Positions 58,277 to 64,000 of a DNA stretch of 64,000 nt are shown one piece after another. The stretch spans positions 44,634,890 to 44,698,889 of the forward strand of contig OX387183.1 of assembly GCA_947561395.2 (NCBI GenBank). The letters run 5' to 3'. The DNA is from Buxus sempervirens. Its lineage: Eukaryota > Streptophyta > Magnoliopsida > Buxales > Buxaceae. The translations under genes and the position numbers were made by a program. The notes under the pieces are model-generated. The model did no database searches. It saw nothing but the letters and a program-made list of their open reading frames with translations, and was not told where the DNA came from. Position 1 is the first letter of the stretch, and every line of letters begins with the position of its first letter.

Positions 58277-61200
58277 TGCAAGCACCTCATTTTTGCGTTC
58301 CCGGAAGAGCCGAGAATGCAAAACCCAGCTAGAAAGTCAAACCCTGAGGGGTCAAAAATTGACTTTTTAATCAAGTGATAATTGGCCACATTGCTTTATC
58401 TCAATGGATTGAGAATCTCGACACGGTTCCAACGCAACTGAGTTTGCAAGAATCGAAGTCCAGATGAAGGTTCTGTGGGCCGGTTAAACTTAAGGGGAGC
58501 TGAAAGTTGACTTTCTGCTAAAACCCGATCCAGATGCTTACCCCTATGTCATTGGATAGAGGGCTCCGATACGGTTCTAACGCAACTGAGTTTGCCCAGA
58601 TCGGAGTTAGGATGAGGAAGATATGAGCTGTTGAAGTTTCTGAGTGGCAAAGCCGACAAACTGCACACATGGCAGAGAGCTGCACACGTGGCAAGTGGCG
58701 CAGGAAAATAACTCGGGGATCAAATCTGTAAATATCCAAACATACGAAATATCCCAGGGATTAAATCAAAAATATCCAGGGACCAAATATATAAATATCC
58801 AAGAGTATCGGATTAAATCAAAAATATCCAGGGACTAAATCCGTAAATACCTGATTTTCCGACCGTTTAGCGGCCGCATTTAATTCTTGGAATCATTATG
58901 CCGCTCACGCCAAGCTCCAGCTACCCGGTGCCAGCTCGGCGCCAACTCGGCGGACTATCTCTTTTTTTTTCTCTATAAAACCCACAACCACCCTCGGACA
59001 AAGGGTTGGCTTTTTGGTTTTCGTTGGCTCCCTTTGCTGTTCTCGAGTCTTCTTCCCCATCGGTTTTGGTCTGAACCCTTCTCTTCTCAGCCCTCCTTGC
59101 CCCCATTACCTCCTTGGACCATCCGAAGTTATTCTCACCCCTCCTCCCTCTATTCTTCTCCATCTTCACTCAAGCAAGAAGAAGTTTGGCTGCTGTTGGT
59201 GGAGCAAAGGAGCTTTCCAGCTGTTGTAGGAGCTCCAGGGGAAGTCTACGTACCTCAAGAGAGTCTCAAATACACTAGGTATCACTCCTTGACACTTTCT
59301 TGTTCACATATATAAAAATGGATAGATGTTGCCATGTTTAGAAAGTTAAGTTTCTCCCCTGCTCAGATTTACTGTCTCAGTAGTTTGCATGTGCTAATGT
59401 CCCATTTCTATGAGCATGGAAGACTCTCAAATTAAGAGAGACTACGTGTGCAATTTCATGAGAGAATGAGAGTCACGTTCACACTCATTTGGGGTCCTCC
59501 ACCCTGCTATTTTGGGGTTGTTCTTTGATTATTTTCAAGGGAGTGTGTTCCCTATTAAGTAAGTCTTTTGTACCTCCCATGTAAGCCTCCTCCTCTTCCC
59601 TTTCTCTAAATTTTTGTGAAGTTTAAGCACGCATCTCAAGTTCAGATTTCAATAGGACTGCGGGTTATGCATGCTAATTAGAGTTCCACTTGAGGTCTTC
59701 TTACATGTACATGATTTGATGTTCCACTTTTTGCATGCATATTTTGGTGTTCTCTTTCTGATCCAAGGAGACCCAAACCTGCTTGCTCAACCCTTGTCTA
59801 CATGTTTTTGTTCTATTACTTGTGTTGGTGTATGCTCCCTAACCCCTTTACCAGTTTCTGTCCTTTTGTTTGTGTATTTAAAGCATGATCCCCTAGCCCC
59901 CTCACTGTGCTACTATTTTGAGGCTAAGGAACGGGAATCCTTACCCGTAGCCTACTGTGATAGCCCACCTGAGTTGCTTTTGGGGACGGCGGCAGCACCC
60001 CCACCCTTTTTGTGTACCATGTCCAGCATGATCCCTTCCCCCACTCACCCGTTAGATTAATTTCGAGGCCTGTGTAAGTGTCTTCTGGGACGGGTAGAAG
60101 CATTGGGAAGTGTTACAGAGGTTAGAAACTCAGCCAGTCTTGGAGTTTTTGGAAAACAACAGAGAGTCGTTTTCGCCAAAGGGTGTCCGCCGAGTTGGCG
60201 CTAACCTTGCGCGGAGTGCTTTTCGCGATCGCTGAGCTCGCGCTTGGCACTTTTTGCGTCCGCCGATTTCACACTGAGCTCGCACCCGGCGCTTTTCTCG
60301 TCCGCCGATTTCGCGCTGGGCTGGCGCCGATCTCGCGCTAACCTGTTTGAGGTCAGCGCACCCACCTATTTTTCCAGGTGTGGTGCAGTTGACCATCCTG
60401 GGTCCTCTTTTTTTGCAGTCCAAGGTTTCGGCCTCTCTGCTAGAGGCTTGTTTGGGATGTTAGAAGCACCTTAAGGTGCTCGAAAACCTTGGGAGGTTAT
60501 TCAATCAGTTCTTTTTCTTAGGATCTAGGAATTCCGAAGGTGAACCCGAAGTGCTGTGAGCAATTTATTTTCTGATGCCATGAGTTTAGAGTCCTTGTTC
60601 TTTGTTGCTTATTCATGTTAATGCCATTGTTAACTTAGCCAATCAAGCCAATAGGGTTTCCGGTCACCCGGAAACCCAACATGGGACATGGACCACCGAT
60701 CCAATTCGGCACATTATTGGGCCTTCTAACGGGGCCCATCCAGCCCAACAAGCACAATGGAATACATGTATGTGACCTAAGCAAGATAAACAAATTAACT
60801 GATCCAATCTGGGCGGGCCAAACCCAATGTGGCCAACCCGAGCTTGTCTTGTGAAATGATGTTTGAAATGTGTGGTTTGGCCGAGACCAAGGGCAAGGGC
60901 CTACTGGGCCCGCCAAAGCCCAAAAACCAACTCAAGGAAGGGTGCAAACCCTAAACCCCAAAGAACTTGGGCTTTCAAGCCCAAATTTGGACTATGGGCC
61001 CCAAGCCCAATGCCCAACTCACCTTGGCAAAAATAAGTAAAGATAAAATCGAAAACACTTTGGCAACCATCATGGGGGCCCACCTAAGGGCCCGCAAGCC
61101 AAGGCCGACCCACTTTTGCATGTAAGTCACCTAAGCTTTCAAATTGAACCATTAAATAAAAACAATTCACTTGAACCAAGCCCAAAGGGCCTCCTAGGAC

Positions 61201-61623
61201 TAGACAGAGGCCCACCAGAGGCATGTGGGCTTAACTAAGACCACCAAGAGCACCGTGGGCCTTCCAACGGGGCCCACCCAACTAGACTCAGATTACCTCA
61301 TTAATCAAGATAAAAGCAATTAAAGGGACCCACACAACTCAGGTGGTCCCACCAGACTTAACCAGTTTGCATGCTGACTTAGGAATCGGGTGAGAAACCA
61401 AAGTGAGTTGACTCAAACCAGGGCACCCACGGGACCCGTCATCCGACGGGGTGGTCCAAGGTGTCTACGGACTTGCCCAGACCACAACCGAGATCCTACT
61501 TAGAATCTCAAAGCCGCAGACCAAAGCCCAATAGACAAAATTAGGCACTCAGGTGTCCGCCTGCACCCCATCAGGCGGTGGCGACTACAAACTTTCCCGT
61601 GTCGCGTTTCCAACGGGCACACA
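58277..61623 (+). repeat. 5' LTR of Tat-2 copy B
   Basis: It starts TGCAAGCACCTCATTTTTG and ends GGGCACACA, 3347 bp. It has two units of the CAACGCAACTGAG repeat at 58425-58600 and a palindromic block at 58900-58957 before a TATA box at 58974. A second block lies at 60180-60360 that contains the exact reverse complement of 17 bases of the first. There is a TGGGCC/GGCCCA-rich stretch at 60700-61330. Confidence 0.82.
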
Positions 61624-61627
61624 GCCC

Positions 61628-61645
61628 TGGCGACTCCACTAGGGA
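61628..61645 (+). other. primer binding site of Tat-2 copy B
   Basis: TGGCGACTCCACTAGGGA starts four bases after the LTR. It is the same class of site as in Tat-1 and in Tat-2 copy A (TGGAGACTCCACTGGGGA at 40545). Confidence 0.75.
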
Positions 61646-63349
61646 CTTCTCAGCCCAGTAGGACCCTGGTTAGATGAGTCAACACAAGAGGGATTAGTTG
61701 GTTTAGGATTCTTACTATCTCGCTTTGTAAAGTACATAATACGCGTAAATATGCATTCTGGGGAGTCTTGTCAAAAGGACGAGATAATTGCCTAAGGCAA
61801 GTGGGATTTAAGCGGTTCCCTTTGACCCTCCACTTACCTGGGGACTCTCTCGGAACCTCGTATTGCGTGCCAATTCTGCACCTTACTATACGAGACGGTA
61901 GCAATCCCTTTATCAACAAAATCCAGAGAAAACTCACCCGAGTAGACACAGCATTCAGCCTAACTGCACACATGGGCACGCCACCACACTGTGGATGGAT
62001 TTAATTTCCCGCTTTTGTGTAATAAACTGCGTGGGGTGACATGCACGAGGGAGGCTGCGTGGATGATCCGACCCTGAATGAATGAGTGAAATGCGGATAT
62101 TGCATCTTCTTTATTGAGACCTCTCTAGCAGCCTACCCTTCTGATTCCTATAAACTGATTTTTGGGATGGTATTAGCTCCTACGCTCCCGTGGCTTGCCG
62201 AGGAAAGCAGGGTAAACCCATCCCCCAAATTTTCTGGAGTCCATTAGCACCACCGGTTTCTTGCCGTGGCACGCGAGGATCCAGTACTGGTCCAGACCCT
62301 TGTAGGCTTATGTCTCGGGTTGGGTATCCTTCCCCACCTAATGTTTCTGAATGAACCACGCGTTGTGCATGTGAGGGTGATTGTGTTGTGAATGATGAAT
62401 ACAAGAGGAGTAAAATCGGAATAAAATCCAGAGTCCATTAGGGGCAGTAACCCCCGCTTTTTGAATCAAATTGAGTAAACCCTAGATCATGGGCTACCTC
62501 AGCCCTAATTTAGGAAGCTAACCTAACTTTGATTAGGGGAACCACCCCAGATCCATGCATTGAGTCCTGTAAGCTATGGGTCTTGACCCATTAGAGTCCG
62601 CTGGGAGCACTCTAAGTCCAAATTGGTCTTTTAGAATAGATGAAAGCCGGCCAGATCAGACAAACAGATAAAAGCATGCCAGATCAAAACATGGGCACTA
62701 AACCCTAGATCTAGGAATTTGTAGCCTGCCCACCTTGGAAGCAATTTGTATCCTTCCTGTCGGCTCCCAACAGCCTTAAGGATGAATTCTTTACAGCTTT
62801 GTAAATATCATGTAAAATTCCGCCCTCGATGGCAAGTTGTAGTTTTGCTGAGGTCCGACACCGAAAGCAAATGAAAGAACAGATGAAAGACAGAAGATTA
62901 ATCAGGACTTGAACGTGCTCCTCTTCACAAGTATGTCTAGGAGTCACGCCTTCATTGGCGCCAACCCTTAGGACCACACACCATGTGTGCTTAACTTAAA
63001 TTCCGCACTGTTTTAGTTTTTTGCTTTATTTTATGAAGCATGTTAAAACTGCTAGTGGTTTGTCCTTTTGCTTAAGATTATGCATGTCTTAGAACTGATT
63101 GAGAGTTTGGTGTGGAACCTTAAATTGATTTGGAATTTCGATCGGATAGTTGGCATGGCATCTTCATCCTCATCTGAGAGAGTCCGTTCCCTAGGATAGA
63201 GAAGTGCGCCTGGGATACCCCCTGGATCCATTCTTGGACAAAGCAGCTCCAAGGGAGTGAGTAGATTGAATGGGAGCACAAATACCGTATGAGACAAACT
63301 TTGTCCCTATTAAACGTGCCAATCAACTGGGATATGATCCAAGCAGCTT
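61646..63349 (+). other. leader of Tat-2 copy B, no confident gene
   Basis: No long open frame is present. The stretch shares with copy A the ordered blocks GGGGTGACATGCACGAGGGAG (shortened here to GGGGTGACATGCACGAGG), GCTTGCCGAGGAAAGC and GAGTCCATTAGGGGCAG. ATGGCATCTTCATCCTCATC near 63154 could mark the usual start of an ORF1 reading MASSSS, in a stretch that is not continuous with the longer frame. Confidence 0.5.
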
Positions 63350-63958
63350 TTGCTTTTCTGGGAACCCCAGCTATCAGTGTTTGGATTCGGGATCAATGAG
63401 TTGACTCCCACAATTGAGGAACTTGACCTGTTCCTCCGATTTCGCGACTTAGGAGAACCCGCTAGGCCAAGTCTCAAAGAAAGCTACAAGAATGAGGCTT
63501 GTGTTTTCTTTGGCTTCTTAAGGGGAGAATTCCTGACCTTAGGAGGTGACAAAGCATTCACGAGGGTTTCCAAAGCATTCCTGGCTAAAAAAATAAGAAG
63601 CAAAAAGCAGGAAAGACCCCGTGCTTGGTTTGACACCTTCACCCTTGTGGTTCTATCGCAAATCTTCTTTCCAACTGGGGGAGACACCATTAATTTGGCC
63701 CTCATGGAAATTGTGGATCAACTCAGGGCAGGGTACCGAATCATACCACTGATCCTAGCTCATATGTTCCATTCCTTAACTTTGTCCAAAAATGGAACCC
63801 GGAGGTTTCAGGGATGCGCTCCCCTCCTCCACATTTGGCTGCAAGACCACCTAATGGTGTCAACACCCGTCAGTGCACATTATGGGTTAGCCTGTGATAA
63901 CATCATATGGCTGGTCCGAAGAGAGATCGAACCAGACCTACCTGCTCGTGAGGATTAG
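63350..63958 (+). CDS. ORF1 protein region of a Tat (Ogre-like) element
   Basis: An open frame of 202 residues reads MLFWEPQLSVFGFGINELTP, then TIEELDLFLRFRDLGEPARP, then FFGFLRGEFLTLGGDKAF, then FTLVVLSQIFFPTGGDTINL, then GAPLL-like CAPLLHIWLQDHL, and ends at a stop within the window. Proteins of this kind, with ELTPTIEE near the N-terminus and a conserved W..L..HL helix, are encoded upstream of gag in Ogre and related Tat elements, and their role is unknown. They resemble the plant mobile domain class, an assignment made from memory. Usual ORF1 products are longer, so this is probably only part of the original reading frame. Confidence 0.65.
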   Translation: MLFWEPQLSVFGFGINELTPTIEELDLFLRFRDLGEPARPSLKESYKNEACVFFGFLRGEFLTLGGDKAFTRVSKAFLAKKIRSKKQERPRAWFDTFTLVVLSQIFFPTGGDTINLALMEIVDQLRAGYRIIPLILAHMFHSLTLSKNGTRRFQGCAPLLHIWLQDHLMVSTPVSAHYGLACDNIIWLVRREIEPDLPARED

Positions 63959-64000
63959 TTCAACCACTTTCTCCACCTGAAGGGAGAAACAGAAATTTGA

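Larger units (their letters stand above)
58277..64000 (+). mobile_element. Tat-2 family LTR retrotransposon, copy B, 5' part, runs off the window
   Basis: It has a 5' LTR (58277-61623), a primer site TGGCGACTCCACTAGGGA at 61628, a leader of about 1.5 kb, and the extra ORF1 region typical of Ogre-like Tat elements (63350-63958). The left target site is GTATA at 58272-58276 in the Tekay 3' LTR. The leader matches copy A at 40545-41180. Gag, pol and the 3' LTR would lie right of the window. Wholeness cannot be judged. Confidence 0.82.

Noticed and set aside
63052-63326. Minus-strand frames near the ORF1 start
   Set aside because: They overlap the Tat-2 leader in antisense and have no domain.

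Overview
This is a repeat-rich stretch of a flowering-plant nuclear genome, probably a eudicot or other broad-leaved lineage. The evidence is one intron-containing purine permease gene of the plant PUP family, surrounded by plant LTR retrotransposons of the Ty3/gypsy Tat (Ogre-like) lineage, the Ty3/gypsy Tekay/Del chromovirus lineage and the Ty1/copia SIRE lineage. No bacterial, organellar, rRNA or tRNA gene was recognised. Species cannot be named from the sequence.

Layout. 1-2054 is the 3' end of a Tat element (family here called Tat-1) that starts left of the window. About 3180-5359 is an older, diverged LTR related to Tat-1. A CTAAGGTAC-type minisatellite (5430-5810 and 20576-20710) was split by a solo LTR (left tip 5811-5816, body 17583-20575, target duplication TATAC). 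That solo LTR was in turn split after its sixth base by a complete, very young Tat-1 element (5817-17582, target duplication GTAAG, LTRs differing at about 11 positions). The young element carries an open gag but no recognisable pol. Its leader holds about 36 hairpin-forming repeat units. 20711-22777 is LTR-like. 22778-27083 is a broken SIRE-type copia element without visible pol.

Host island. 27084-36992 is the least repetitive part. It contains a MITE-like foldback repeat (29601-30105), an unrecognised coding-like segment (31063-31397), a 1.1-kb solo LTR (31617-32716, target duplication ATCTG), an exact 125-bp tandem duplication (33275-33524) and the two-exon PUP gene (33924-35137).

Nested retrotransposon stack. 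From 36993 to the end there are about five levels of insertion. A reverse Tat-1 LTR fragment was hit by a Tat-2 element (37583 on). That element was hit by a reverse Tekay-type LTR (41181 on), which itself holds a reverse Tat-1 solo LTR (42117-43924). A forward Tekay-type chromovirus (44402 to at least 58276) follows. It was hit by two reverse Tat-2 solo LTRs (45841-48716 and 49557-53344) and by a second Tat-2 element (58277 to the window end) whose extra ORF1 starts near 63350. Its gag-pol, with a C-terminal chromodomain, is broken in many places.

The most unusual signals are structural, not coding. One is a hairpin array whose stems change in matched pairs while the loop stays constant. The other is promoter-proximal palindromic blocks in the LTRs. 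These differ strongly between copies but share their words with a second block further downstream in the same copy.
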